Source: Thamnidium elegans (taxonomy: Eukaryota > Mucoromycota > Mucoromycetes > Mucorales > Mucoraceae). From it: a DNA stretch of 64,000 bases. The position numbers and the translations under genes are program-made. Below the pieces are notes generated by a model. It was not told the origin of the DNA. It was given only the letters and a program-made list of their open reading frames with translations, and did no database searches. The stretch lies in contig JAIXMG010000011.1 in assembly GCA_025201345.1 (NCBI GenBank), positions 186,001 through 250,000 on the forward strand. Direction: 5' to 3'. Shown here one piece after another: positions 12,175-25,128 of this stretch. Within the stretch, counting starts at the first letter, position 1. Every line of letters starts with the position of its first letter.

Positions 12175-12563
12175 TAACTTGATAGAGAAAATAAAAGATT
12201 GGAAAAAAAAATGGTAAGGAGAGAAAAAAGGAGAAAAAAACAGCCCTTTATATACAATTTTTCTGAAACATTGACAAGAATGGAAATTCTTATTAGAGTG
12301 AGAAAACGACTCGTTTTAAAAATCACTAACGTCTGTACGGGTTTCTTAGTTTTTGACAAAAGACAGAGAGATAAACAAACACTTGTATAAAGCCGATCGT
12401 GTCACGTCTCCCTTGATCTGTCACACACCCACAGACCTTTTTTTCTGTCAAAACACGATATCCTTTTTTTTTTTTCTAATCTAAAGAAATACCACTTTAT
12501 TAAACATTGCAACGCAAATCCCCCTCAAGGTTTCAATATTCAAAAGAAATATCCCTCAAGATA

Positions 12564-12602
<39 letters not shown>

Positions 12603-12720
12603 AAATCTATAATTATGCAAACAAGGGAAGAAGGAGATAAAATAGAGGGAAAAAAAATTGCATGAAAAAAAGCGATACATGTAACTTAAATTTCTTACGC
12701 ACACACACATACAGATATAT
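12175..12720. other. Intergenic, homopolymer-rich
   Basis: No gene is supported. A T run of about 27 bases at about 12569-12595 lies downstream of the tubby gene stop. Open frames here are lysine/phenylalanine-rich low complexity. Confidence 0.5.
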
Positions 12721-13037
12721 TTATTCGCAAGCAAGTTTAGCATCAAAAGAAGTAAGAGCAATTGAAAATGCTTGTAGTAAACACATTGGGTATTTATAAT
12801 CCATTGTAAATGAATCTCTTTCAACACGACCAAACTGCATTACAATATAATCCACTTTAATGAAGAGTAAGCTTAGTATTATTTTTTGGTTTATATAAAT
12901 CTATTTTACAACTTACAATCATTATCATGCACAATTTGAAAATTTTTGACAGAAGCTTGTGTGACCCTTCCATTAAAGTTGAGAACAAATGACTGTGTTT
13001 CTATTTTATATAAAAAAACAATCAATACAAATTTTTG

Positions 13038-13073
<36 letters not shown>

Positions 13074-14069
13074 TATTTACCTTCATTCCATTGAGGACTT
13101 TTGTTATGAAGTACTAATAAATCACGAGCTCCACCGTCGCGATATTTACTCAACAGCATTTCTGATTCCTTCACAGGTCGATACTCAGATCTTTTACCGT
13201 CTCTGGTTAAAGCATGCATTAATATTGTCATCTTACGAGGTCCTTTAAAGCCAAGAATATTTGGGTCCTATACGGCTCCGTTTAATAAAAAAAAAACCCA
13301 CTTTAAAAAAAAACTTCATTAATAACCTACGTATAAAACTGCTCCAAGTTCTTCTCTGATAGGCAAATCCTTCTTTTTCGTAGACATTTCTCTCTTTAAT
13401 GGGTTTTTACCATGTGAATAGATGACAAACGTTGTACCCAAAAAATTAGACCTACATGAACAATCTTCTCAGTATAATATACTTGAATAACAAACAAAAA
13501 AAAAAAAAAAAAAAAAAAACAAAAAAAAACATACCGAACTTTTCCTAATTCTACATAACCTTCAGGTACACTTTGACTTTCACGATAAATACCTGTAATT
13601 GTATAATAACTTGTATTACTCTTTCTCTTTTTACGAGCCGTCATAACATGATGAATATCTCCTGTATCCAAGTGCTCAATAAATAAATGGTACTGGGGAT
13701 ACAATTTATCTAAACCATCTCGACAACGATGAATACGACATGTTACACGGGTATTTAATGCAGAAGGTCTATTTTTTTTTTTTTAATAAAGAAAAAAAGA
13801 AAAGGGTATTATAGATTTTACCTAAATGCTAATTCTAACAATTCTTTCTCTGTTGTAAGTGTTCTTGGTAAAACGAAATCGCGAGGAGGTACAGGTCTGG
13901 TTACTCGTACAGTATGTGAACTAGTGTCTAAATCTGTAGGTACGATGAGTGCTTCATTTGTCTCTTCATCTTCTTCTAATAGCTCGTCATCGCTTTGTGT
14001 TGTAGGATGATTAAACATATCTGCCGAAAGTTGTGGATGAACCACTTGATGAGTTTCTTGTTGTGTCAT
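12721..14069 (-). CDS. Tubby-like (TULP) family protein
   Basis: Tubby domains bind phosphoinositides at membranes; the fungal role is unclear. Six exons join in phase: 14069-13822, 13768-13535, 13451-13331, 13267-13081, 13000-12917 and 12854-12721, giving about 335 residues. The first 80 or so residues are acidic and disordered. The tubby barrel then follows: [52 protein letters not shown] and [20 protein letters not shown]. It closes with the diagnostic C-terminus [18 protein letters not shown], the family's near-invariant ending just before the stop. The exon order and these blocks leave little doubt about the family. The substrate or partner cannot be told. Confidence 0.93.
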
Positions 14070-14494
14070 TTGTTATATATATTTCAAAAAAAAAAAGAAG
14101 TAAAAAAAGAAAAAAATATGTCCGTAGTTTTTTTTTATTCAAAAAGGGCTGGGTTGTAAACAGATTAAGGCATTCTTGTGATCAAGCCACTGCCTTGAAT
14201 AACCTAGTCGACAAAAAAATATTGTTAAAAAAAAATGTTGTCAGGTATCAATACAGTTTAGAATCAAGACTTATTTGTATGTGGCAAGTATTCCGAAACT
14301 GTTTTAACTTTATGTAGCCCGTATTACTTCCCCATGTTTATTAAGGAAAATGCGATCGTCCCAGCATCTATTTTTTTACGCGGTCCTCTTCTACTGCTAG
14401 TATTATACAGAATAAGGTCAATGTTGCTGTACTAAAAGATGAGTTGTCAAAACTTAGTTTTTAATAAAATATGGGCTAGTGGGGTACAATTATC

Positions 14495-14532
<38 letters not shown>

Positions 14533-15053
14533 GGGCAGCCTCATTTTTAATAAACATCTATTAGGGTACATCTAAGTATCTTTGTTTAACCATTTTTGGT
14601 AGCTGGTATAAAAATAACCCGTTAACAATAAGCACTCTGTTATCAAGACATTTATCGTGGTTACAAAGATTAGTTTAGACAAACATTGATCCGACCATCA
14701 GCTGGTAAGACTGAGATTACCCTTACATGAGTATGAGACATTTGTTAAAAGACGTGATGTTAGTACAATCAGTCTTGTAAAGTGCTTTACATTCATTATT
14801 ATATATGTTTGCTTAATTAAACAGAAAAAAAAACCTCATATAATTGGTTTAAATAATGGTGTCCTTTTTTTACAGTGAAAAAAAAGGCTAATTTTTTTTT
14901 TTTTTTTTTTTTTACACGGGTATTAAGCTAGGAGTCGAGACCATTTCCAATTAAAACTATTTTAATAGAACTCCTTTAAAAAAAAAGGATTTTCTCTCTC
15001 TCTCTTTCTCTCTTTCTCTTTATTTATTTATTTTTATTATTTTTTAAATCAAG
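14070..15053. other. Divergent promoter region between tubby and kelch genes
   Basis: No gene is supported. Notable sequence: A run of about 35 bases at 14495-14528, T run near 14891-14913, and a CT-rich tract TCTCTCTCTCTTTCTC around 14995-15020, about 35 bp before the kelch start codon. Pyrimidine-rich tracts at this position are common in fungal promoters, but activity is inferred. Confidence 0.45.
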
Positions 15054-18000
15054 ATGATAAAGTTATTATGTGCAATAATAGTGTTATTATCAGCAGTAGA
15101 TGCTTTTTTTTATGTGCCAAACTTTATGTCAAATCTACCATTTAAAGGTGGCATGGCCACAGCTACTAGAAACAACAGTTTGATCATGTTTGGCGGTGAA
15201 AATGCCACAAACGCTTACACCCAAGACTTGTACCAGCTCACTCAAACACCCACTTCATTTAACTGGCAAATTCTTCAACAAAATAACCCGCCCCCTGGTA
15301 CCTTGTATGGCCAAGCTGTAGTAGCTAACAACAACATGTACCTCCTTGGTGGTATGACAAATACAACCGACAATCAAGTGTTTCCTTTACAGTTACATCA
15401 ATACTCATTTGATTCAAACACCTGGACATCTTCTCCCTCTAACAACCTATCTATCACCAACGCAACAGCCGTTCCTTGGAACAGAAAACTACACAGTGTA
15501 ACCTATGACAACAATAACAAGATTTATATTTATGCTGGTTCTGTAAATATGACCAGTGTATTTGGTGACTTTTTTAGTTTTGATATCTCTACGCAACAAT
15601 ATACTAGTTTACCTAATCCTGGTGTAGGTCGTTTTGGCCATACTACCTCATTTTTAAGGTAATATAAATATTTACAAAACATATCAAACTAACCTATTTT
15701 TCTTAATCTAGTAATGGTCAACTGGTTGTTATTGGTGGCGTAATTCATACCATCCAAAATGGTTTGATCGATAATTCTTTAGCTTCAATGGCTAGTATTC
15801 ATGTATTTGATACTTTATCAAATACTTGGACTTCTATTACTGCTTCAGGTGCTGTTTTACCTTCCTCAAGAACATCTCACGTGGCTGTAGTTAGTAAGTG
15901 TGTAACATATAACAATAGAATGTCATTTTTACTAAAAAACCTATTATTAGCTTCGGATGATAAAATCATAATTTTTGGTGGTAAAATTCAGATATTTTTT
16001 TTTTTTTAAAAAAGAAAGAATTATTTTTAATATTTTAATAATAGGTGATAATGGTGCGTCTGAAAGAAGTAGAATATATATAAATGCTATTGGTATTTTA
16101 GATACAAAAACTTGGACATGGTCGACACCACCCGTTACGGGTATCCCTCCGTCCAGACGTTCTTACGCTTCTGGTGGTATTTTAAGTGGGAACTATTTAA
16201 CGGTTGCTTTTGGTAAATCTTTGTTATTTTTATACTTTTTTTTTGTTTAATCATGTGTATATATTAACTCTATATTCTTTTCCTCTCCTCATTTTTTTTT
16301 TAAGGTTCTGCGCTTAATACCTATTATAATGATATAAATGTATTAGATATCAGTACAAATCAATGGCTTCAGACATTTGCACCAGCCGATGAAAATAATA
16401 GCTCCGGTTTATCAGCCGGCATAATTGCTGGTGTAACCATTGCAAGTATTGTTCTTCTTGTCATCATACTATTTTTACTCTGGAAATTTCAAGGTTACAT
16501 TAGATGGTTCTTCAGACGTATTCACGATGATATTTGGAAACCACGGTATGTTACATTTCTTTTTTTTAAAAAAAAAAAAAAAAACTTTCTATTATTAACT
16601 TTTTTGATTTTATTTTTAGTGCTGGTGAACCTGTTTGGGCAGAAACCACTCGTATTATTTTTCAAGTCATCTTGTTATTCTTGTTCACTGTTTTTCTTGC
16701 ATTTGTACTGCGCCAAGCCATTGAGAGTCCGAACGTTACTCAAAAGATTGAAGAAGCTACTTCAGACGTTCAGGTGCCAGGTAAAAAATATTAAATTATC
16801 TAATAATAATATTATCATTAACCGTTTTATATAATTAGATGTCCGTTTCTGTTTCGACGGTTATCCAATGTATCCACCTAACGACCCAAGAGAACCTGCC
16901 GTCACTTGTCAAACAGACATTGGTTTTACTTGTACTCAATTTATCCAACCATTAAATATGTCCATCTTTACACCTACCTACGCTGATAATTTAGGACAGG
17001 TCAATTGTTTCTTATTTAGAGCTCCTAAAGATTTCGTTTTAACTGCCACATCAGGTGCCAACAACGGCTCCAGGTTATTATTTACTCTCTGGGGAGATCA
17101 AAGTATTGGTTATGGACGTATACATACATCTGTCTATCCCAAGACAATGAACCCCAACACTTTCATCTACAACATTTCCGACAACATGCCCACCGTAATG
17201 TCTGAAAGCCAAGTTCTGAACTGGCAGATTAACGAAAGAAACGATATCCAAGCTACCAACGTATTCGATATTGAGCCTTATACTTACAACGCCCTTGCCT
17301 ACAGCTTGGTTGAACATAGATATTTACAAGACGTTGGATGGAACTATGTTGGTTTCTTGCCTATTTTCAACTCTACACCCGAAGTAGAAACTAGTTTCCG
17401 TGGCGAATCTCCAAACCCCAATTACGTTACAACGCATGATGATATTGGCGCCGTTGTTGTTTTTCCTCTTGCTTATGTCAACACAATTGAACGTGAAGTC
17501 AAGATGTATACGCTTGTAAACGCATTGGGTTTTGTCGGTGGTATCTTTGGTTTGCTGATCGCTATTCAAGCATGGCTCTTTGGTTTCCGTCCTAGATCTC
17601 CCTGGGGTGTTGTCCATAGATGGAGTACAGGTGACCGAAAGCGTTCTTTGTTACGCGGACTTCAATCCAAATTTAAAACTACTGAATCCGGCATACCGCT
17701 TGTCCACCCTGTCCACCACCGATTTAGTGTGACAGATTTAAATAACCTGGACTACGATGAATCCGAAACTCAACGGATCAATCGTGTCGAAGAACGTATG
17801 CAAATGCTTGAAATGTTGTTTAAAGCTTATTATGTGGATGACGAAGTATTTAGATCGTTGGATGATGCCAATAGAGTGGGTGAATTAAGCCGTATGGCTA
17901 ACTTGGGCAGTAGTGCTCGTCCCAATATGAACGATAGTGCCAGATTCGATCCACCTAGTTTTAGTGCTGCCGTTCCAAGAACTGAAAAGATGATAGACGA

Positions 18001-18172
18001 CCAGTTTTCTTCAAGCACTGCCTCAAGCATGTTAAAAAATAATTCACATCCACATTTTGAAAGACGAGATACAAATCAAAGCTCTGCATCTCAGATTCCC
18101 TTAACTCAAACACAGTACCAAAGCGCTCCCAGTTATCGACCCAACACTAATGTTCAGATGCATGATTTATAA
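15054..18172 (+). CDS. Kelch-repeat (galactose oxidase-like propeller) multi-domain membrane protein
   Basis: Seven exons join in phase: 15054-15658, 15712-15893, 15951-15980 (30 nt), 16045-16212, 16305-16545, 16620-16780 and 16839-18172, giving about 906 residues. It starts with a signal peptide (MIKLLCAIIVLLSAVDAF). A kelch propeller follows: SLIMFGGEN, MYLLGGMTN, QLVVIGG and DKIIIFGG, with NTW/KTWTWS strands. A first transmembrane helix is near residue 390 (GIIAGVTIASIVLLVIILFL). A second (IIFQVILLFLFTVFLAFVL) follows after a short basic loop. A second extracellular-type domain with several Cys (RFCFDGYP, VTCQTDIGFTC) comes next. A third helix (LVNALGFVGGIFGLLIAIQ) and a cytosolic Ser-rich tail end the protein. 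Each half could be mistaken for a separate gene, but the splice phases run through. A cell-surface role is inferred; no enzyme residues were identified. Confidence 0.8.
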
Positions 18173-19007
18173 AAAAAAAACCCCTCATTTTTACAACATT
18201 CACATTTATATATACACTCATTACTTTTTTTTTTTTTGATACAATACACTCCTCCCTATTTTTGAAAATAAACACTAGCAAATAAACCCTATTTTATAGC
18301 AAATCTAAACAAGGCTTAGGTTGCATATGTCAATCTTTAACAAAACTTTAAAGAATGAGCTCCATATACAGTTAACCTGATATTTAATAATGTTCAACTA
18401 GTTAGTTCATTCCATAGTCTTGGAAACTTGCAAAAGTTTCATATAAAAAAAACTGGGTGGTGCAGGTAGACTTAAAATTATGCAACGCAATCTCATGTAC
18501 GCATGCAATGCTGGTCCTTTTTTTTTTTTTTTTTACATATATACTGAGCTTAATTGTCTTATTCTAAAGTTTATTTTGTCTTTTTCGACATATTCTTGTC
18601 TGCTCTGGGTAGGAAAAAAAAACTCAATTGGTGAAAGCTTTGTATCTATGATATAACCTAATAGATTTCTTACAAGAAATTGTAATGTCTTATATATATT
18701 TTAAGGAGAGGTTGTCAGAGAAGTGTATGCTGGAGAACGTGCACAGAGAAAATTGGCTCATGCTGATATCAGAAGTGTTACACAACATGAAATGTATTTT
18801 AAGAGAACATCCATTAGCAGTGTCTTCAATGGGAAGGGAGCGAAAATGCATTAAACGACAAAAGTCTTCAATATACTTACGCTTTAAATTTGATTTCTTC
18901 TGGGTAACTATAAGCATCGTGCGGGATATGATATTAAACATAAAAAAATTGAGAAAATGTTTTTAAAAAAAAATGTCTTTAATCACTAAACTAGAATTAT
19001 CCAACCA
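18173..19007. other. Intergenic; possible very degraded coding relic at 18700-18960
   Basis: The 3' side of the kelch gene. At about 18700-18850 a plus frame reads REVYAGERAQRKLAHADIRS and continues with a stop and frame change. This has protein-like composition but no family I recognise. It could be an old transposase remnant or chance. Confidence 0.3.
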
Positions 19008-22000
19008 ATACCCACTGGTTGGATAAAACGTATTTTACTTTATTAATATATAGGTAACAGTTTAAAATCTACACAAGGACATGCAATCTCCAAATTGCTG
19101 CGAAGACCTAAAACTGATATTTTTACCAACAACATTTGCTGTGAAAGAAAGTGAAGAGGTATAACCTTGGTAGTCTGAATATATGTTTACTGGTATATTA
19201 TCACCCACTTTTAAATTGTGACTTTCCAGATGTATCATTTGGTAACTAGTCGAGCTTGATATTTTATTTTTTGGTGATATTGTTCCATTGGGCTCTAGAT
19301 TTCCAAAGGCTTCAAATTTATGATAGCCTATTACAAAAAAAAAGAGTTAATATAATTTATGTGTTATATAAGACGATTATCTCGAGTACTGCTATACCTA
19401 TGAAGAAACTTGTACTCTCAACAATCTGTTGGAGATTTAAATAAAATCGTTTTGTTTGGAAAGCTCTAATTATTTCTCCTTTTTTTACAAGTGGGAGCAT
19501 GGGACGGTCGTTTAGGCTAATGTTTTCGGTATCAGTAATCTTGTTTTTATAGGATAAATAGTTGACGCTTGACGTTTTCATGATTGAGAACCCATAGTTT
19601 CCGCTAAATACTTGATATAATGTACCAATTGTAAACTCTTTAAATAAAAATGATTCCTGTTCAAGAACCGGTTTAAAACGCTGGCTAGGTAATTCTGGTA
19701 AAACAAAAAATAATACATCAACTTCTTGTTCCTGGTTAAAATCGTCTGCTTCGTCTTTAAGAACTTTGACAAGAACATTCTGGAATCTCGAATTATGGTT
19801 GAAATATATCGCGCTAAAAAAGTATTCGACGCCTATATAATTACCGAATAGTAAGACGTTTGTTAGCGAAGCCGATATAGTAGAAGCAAGGTTTTGCAGA
19901 ACGGGTCTAAAACAAATTTCTACAATGTCATCCACTGTTAAACTGACCTTGCAGTTGCAAACATTATTTAAACTTATGGTGTTTATATCAGCAGCATTCC
20001 AGTCTGCATTCTCTGACAGTATCTATCAGAGTATATTAGGCACTATATGATGAAATGTATAAACTAGGTATACTTGACTTACATGTTCTTTTATATACTC
20101 TTTAAAACTACAAATAAAATTAGTTTTAGCTTTCAGTGAAAGGATTTCTGAAACAACACAATCGTCACTTCCATTATGTTTATCACATAATTTAATAAGA
20201 TTGATGTTTTGCGTGATGCTATTCCACATAGTTAAGCACAAAGCTTCGTATATATTCGGTACATCAAGTACTTTATCGCATAGAATGATTGCTTCCTGTT
20301 CTTCTGAGTTATCTTCAACTACCACTTGATTTATTGTTAACCATACATAATCTTCATACAAATGAGCCAATACAAAAAAGCATTTTAGTGGAAATTCTAG
20401 CCTAAAAGATTGCTGTATTACAGGTAATAGTCTTTCACCTTGTGTGATAATTCGTAACTTTGTAAAGTCATCACTCTTCTGTACCAGACCACTTGTATAT
20501 ATAATACTTTGCAAGTCCCTTTGAATAGATAGCATTTTTTCTAAGGTAACAAAGTATCCAACTTTTGTGACACTTGTATTAGACTTTAAGTGTGCTGGTA
20601 ATTTGGCTGATATTAGTTCTTTTATATAAGCCATGTACATCAATACGAATGCCTCGTGGTATTTCCTCTGTGGGGTTGATATGAATGTCTCATTATTAGA
20701 GCAGCGTCCATTTAATATAGTTTCGATTTTAGACATGATTTCTTTGTTTTTAGTGATGTGTTGATTAAAACGGTAATCACACATCAAGTACTCGTCGGCA
20801 AAAGGAATAAACCTAGATAAAAAGTTACCAATTCCTTTCTTTACTGACTTGTTATAATACCATACTTACAAAGATATTACATTCAATGTGGTGAATTTTG
20901 TAATACTAAAGAAAGATCCCAGGGAAGGTAAACTAGAGTTAAATCAGCATCGATTCAAACCAATTTATATATATACATGTATTACCATTTATCTCCTACA
21001 AAGTAATCATGATCAAATATCTCTTTGACGAAACCATTGCCATCCAAAATTAAAAGCGTTAACTTTGTATACTCAAATAAAATATCTGTCTATACGTTAG
21101 TACCGAACATACTAAGACATGATTAAGATTTGTGCTAGTACTACTTACCTATATAAAAGATGGCGTTTGGCTTTGAGTTTGAAAATAAAGTTAAAGACTG
21201 GGCTGAGTATTCGTCTAATAGTATACGCGGTTTGCAATGGATGTTTGCATTTTGAATAGCTTCTTGAGCGATTCTCCCAGCTCCATACATGATCTGACCT
21301 AGGTCCATTCTTTTTGGAATTGAAGTGATTTTATTAATCAAGGTTAAGGAATTCAACTTGGTCAAATGCATTAACCATTGAACCAAAGGAGGTGCTAAAG
21401 TATTTCTTCGTTTAAGCCGAAATAAAGTAGAACGTGTTCTTGCTTCTGATGTAGAACGATCCTCCAATATTATAAACTCGTACTTCTTTACAAAATTATT
21501 CGAGATGATATATTTCACCTTTTCGAACAAGTCTTTTCCAAATACGTCATGTATATCAAAAGTACATGTCGCTTTTATAAGAGTTTCGTGTTCTTTGTCT
21601 ACTTTGAACGCTGCGTGCTCTGTAATGAGAGTTATTGGTGCAAATAATGCATCTTTATCGCTACTAGTATCCTTAAAAAAAAAAGTTAAAGAAAAAGGTT
21701 AAACTGATTTTTTATTATATTACCGTAATCCCCGGTAAATCTTTATAGTAAATGTCTTTCGTAACCATCCACATACAAACTGAATTACGTAATCGCTTTA
21801 AAGTATTCCAACGTCCAACCGAGTCTTGTTCATGTTTTAAAAGTTTATTTTTTAAAGATTTTTTGATCTTGTCAGAAGTAATTAAAAGTGAATCAGAGCG
21901 TACAACTTTAGGATAAAGAGAAGAATCAGAAAAGTTGAATCTTGGGTTCATAGTTGATATTAAATCCACTTTAATTAATGCTGTATTCCTTCCGGATGGT

Positions 22001-23025
22001 ATAATTCTACATAAAATCGTATTCTGTGCCTTCTTGAAATAATGTTCGTTATTAGGTTCGTAATGGTTTAAAGAACTGCATATACATTCTACATCAGAAA
22101 AAAATAACAGTCTGTCTTTGTGATCGTCTGGAGATATTAAATTCGCTTTAATAAAAATAGGTCTAATCAGTTCTTCACGTATTTCCTCTCTCCAGTCAGA
22201 TGGAACAATAAATATATAATGAAGCCTACAAAGTGAGGCTACTTTTGTTGCAAAAGATTCCGTCGGTTCCATCATCTCTATAAATTCTGTCACCATTAAG
22301 TTTATGTAATCTGATACAGCCTTCATAAAGAATATATCATCTTCATTCCAGTCACTTTTTTCTTTTTCTGACATTCGATATAATCCATCTTTAAAATTAC
22401 TAATTCGTGTGTGAGGTCTTAATTCAAAGCTCGCACGGCCCCAACTTAAAACTTTTGTTTTCTGTTTGTTGTAATTAATACATGTGTCGTTTCTAAAACA
22501 AAAAGGTACTTGAATAAAATGATACGATTACGCATTTATTTTATTATGTACGTACGTTGACCAATATTCAGGACCATGCGCGCGTCTATTCAAACCAGGC
22601 AAGACCTGAATATGTACTTCTCCGTTTCCTATGGCTATATATATAAGGTCAATAAATGGAAGCTTAAAGTTTTACTAGTAATACCTACAAATAATTGCGC
22701 AATGGGTGTGTCGATGAAGATCATATACTTCTTCCATATCAATATATACTTTTTTTCCAGGTATTTAAACTAAAAACAGCAAAAGCAAAAGAAAAAGAAA
22801 AATAAAGAAATGAATATTTGTCCTACTGCATTTTTATTTGAAAAACACGTGTATTATTGCTATAGTGGAACGAAACTATACATTAGAAATTTGCCTGAAG
22901 ATATGCTATATTATACCAGGTGAATGTAATGATTGAGGTCTGAGATATCAAACCAACTACTATTCTAGAAAGTTATTTTTTACAACTAAACGGACTAACT
23001 GGTTTTTTTAAAAGCAATACACATA
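19008..23025. repeat. Long inverted repeat, arm 1 (about 4.0 kb)
   Basis: The reverse complement of this interval matches 57785-61750 along its whole length, including introns and flanking non-coding DNA. The match begins near 19008 (CCAATACCCACTGG against CCAATACCTG) and fades out near 23025. It contains one whole Hsp70-like gene plus upstream sequence. Differences are scattered substitutions and small indels, so the duplication is not brand new. Confidence 0.9.
19062..22640 (-). CDS. Divergent Hsp70-like (HSPA12-type) protein, copy 1; 5' end frameshifted
   Basis: Exons in phase: 22492-21724, 21671-21149, 21085-20986, 20905-20870 (36 nt), 20812-20083, 20022-19398 and 19327-19062, about 1000 residues. 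I assign it to Hsp70-like ATPase-fold proteins by pattern: TKVLSWGRASFELR near the N-terminus and YIFIVPSDWREEIREE resemble the family's 'W G .. A' and 'VP..W' blocks; this is inference. No intact DxGTT phosphate loop is visible. A further 5' exon (about 22640-22563, IGNGEVHIQVLPGLNRR) is 2 nt shorter than in copy 2 and runs into a stop, so copy 1 is 5'-defective or starts at an internal Met. It has a 36-nt in-frame segment near 21620 (LFAPITLITEHAAF) that copy 2 lacks. Confidence 0.55.
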
Positions 23026-23511
23026 GAATAAAATACGATACTTGATAACTGATATCAAGACATTTAAAAGTTCGTGAGATAGGTTTGTGGACAAAATTAA
23101 ACTTATTTATATACGCCCCCAATAACGTATATCTGATTAAATTGTTTAAACCTCGTTTGGTTGATCGGATAGCTTAAGTACGTTTTAAGCTTGAATGCTT
23201 TTTTCTATTTTAGATATAATTTCGGTTTAGAGCCGTCCGTTGGAATTACCCTAACAACTTTAAATATATGCCTATATAACATTATTTATATTCAAGAAAT
23301 ATTGATAACAACAATATTTAGCAGGAAAATGTTCTGTTTGGTAATGTGAAACATTCTGAATACTGTATACCCACATATAGAAAATTTTTATAAAGTATTA
23401 CAACATTAGGATTGAAATACTTTGGTATAAACAAGATATAATGATAATCTGATAGGTATGATAATAGTGTAAAATAAAACAAAAGATTATAAATATACAA
23501 ATAATGATATC
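23026..23511. other. Intergenic, AT-rich
   Basis: No gene is seen between the end of the inverted repeat arm and the coding-like tail of the next gene. Confidence 0.5.
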
Positions 23512-25128
23512 ATTGTTGTTCATCATCAGAGATATCACGTTGTCTCGCTTCAAATGCACTTTTTACAGTGTCTTCTTCTGCTATCATACCTCCAGCGTTC
23601 TCCTCTCTTAAAAGTTCTTCAACTTCATCTTATTCTTTCAAAAGTTGCTACAAAATAATTTATTGTTAGTCGCTGTGTCCACATATAAACATCAATATTA
23701 CGTATATCATTATTACAATCGGGTTATGTGCATACCTCAAGATCTGTAAGCAACTCAAACACTTGAAGCCAGTTATACCGCTCATGGTAAGAAATTGGAA
23801 TTGCTGCACTGCGCCTCTCTTCAAAAACAAATTTCTTGTCTTTATTCATAGATAAAACGGACAAAGTAATATTCCTCTTAATTACTTGAATGCTGATAGC
23901 CATGTATTTCATAAAAGTTTCAAATCGAGCATTCTTCAAATCATATCCTTTTAGTATAATAATTGAGGTTAAGATCCTAATCAACTTTACTGCGTCATCT
24001 TGTGTGTGGTTCTGATCTTCACTTGCTCCACCTGACGAAGCTTCAAAAACAACACGTTCATCATCCATATGGCCGACTAAAGTTGAATAGCCAAGGCCAT
24101 CAGCAAAACTAGAAGTTGCTTGTTGAATATCAGTAGTTAAAAATAAAACTGTTTGTAAACTTTTAATTGCTTTTTCGCACCTATAAGGTTATGATCAAGC
24201 ATTAATGATTACTTTTTATGTTTAACGAAGCACTAACTTATTTGTACGATGACTTGCCACTCAAAATGAATACTTTGGTGATGATTTTCAAAAGCGGAAA
24301 AAATCGGTATCACTCTGTCAGCGAAAAAAGTTCTCTCATGATTAGAATATATGGGCATTGGTCGAAAACATTTAGATGAAAAGTTAAGAAGAATGTCTTT
24401 CAACGTGCGATAAAAATTTCGATTATCTTGAGTAGCTGTAAGGTCAAGATCTGGATAATTATAATCATATAATTCAGTGTGAGATTTACAAGATGAAAGG
24501 GCCTGTTTGAGGATACTCAAAATATTTGAATGGTGATTAGTAATAGAAAAATTGCTATGTTGATTGCCTTGATGTCTTCGAACAACTGCGGCATCTTCTT
24601 CTGACATGTCTTCAATACTTTGCATTCTGAAAATATAATGCTCAGATAATTTCTCTCTATCTAATTTTGATATTCTTGGAGTATTTAGTGGAGCAATCCT
24701 AGTTGATAATGTTGTGTCAAAGATGATAGTTTTGGATCCTTTTATAATTTTAATCTAAAAAAAAAAATATTATGTGAGCAACTTGTTTTATTTTCTTTAA
24801 TATGGCATCTATATACACACCTTTGTGCTTTCAAGACTACTATCACTTGAATGTTTGTACCTCGTTGTTGCTACTGAAGTATTTGTGCTAGAAGTAGGGG
24901 GTAAGAAGATCGCGCCAGTAGTAGACGATGGCGATGTAGACGCGTTGAAATTAGAGAATAAAGAAACTGCCAATGTTAAATTTGATGATGTATCCAAGTG
25001 TGTATTAAAATGTTGGCGAAGAATATCAACAGAAGGATGTAAATCGTTGCAAATTACACAGACAAATATTAACGAGTAGCGTAAGTTTGGTTGCCTTCGG
25101 ATAGTATCAGTAGAAATAAATTGATAAC
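23512..25128 (-). CDS. Orphan fungal protein with N-terminal C2H2 zinc-finger-like motif
   Basis: Exons in phase: 25128-24821, 24755-24258, 24180-23736 and 23647-23630. The first contains CVICNDLHPSVDILRQHFNTH, a C-x2-C...H-x3-H finger of BED/C2H2 type, followed by a Ser/Thr-rich linker. The middle has NHERTFFADRVIPIFSAFEN and, over a splice, FEW|CEKAIKSLQT. The last large exon has SFADGLGYSTL and AIPISYHERYNWLQVFELL. From memory this resembles an expanded, unnamed Mucoromycota family; function unknown, possibly transposon-derived. Intron 24257-24181 has a GC donor (GCAAGT). The frame stops at 23630, but the same frame stays open for a further 39 codons to 23510, so the stop may be a recent nonsense change. 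A possible extra 5' exon (donor CCT|GTAAGG near 25190) has no start codon I can find. Confidence 0.55.

Noticed and set aside
14033..14317. Plus ORF across the tubby promoter
   Set aside because: Overlaps the tubby first exon in antisense and consists mostly of homopolymer-driven Lys/Arg/Phe.
18685..18966. 93-codon plus ORF after the kelch gene
   Set aside because: No recognisable domain, and the most protein-like text lies in a different, broken frame; kept only as a possible relic.
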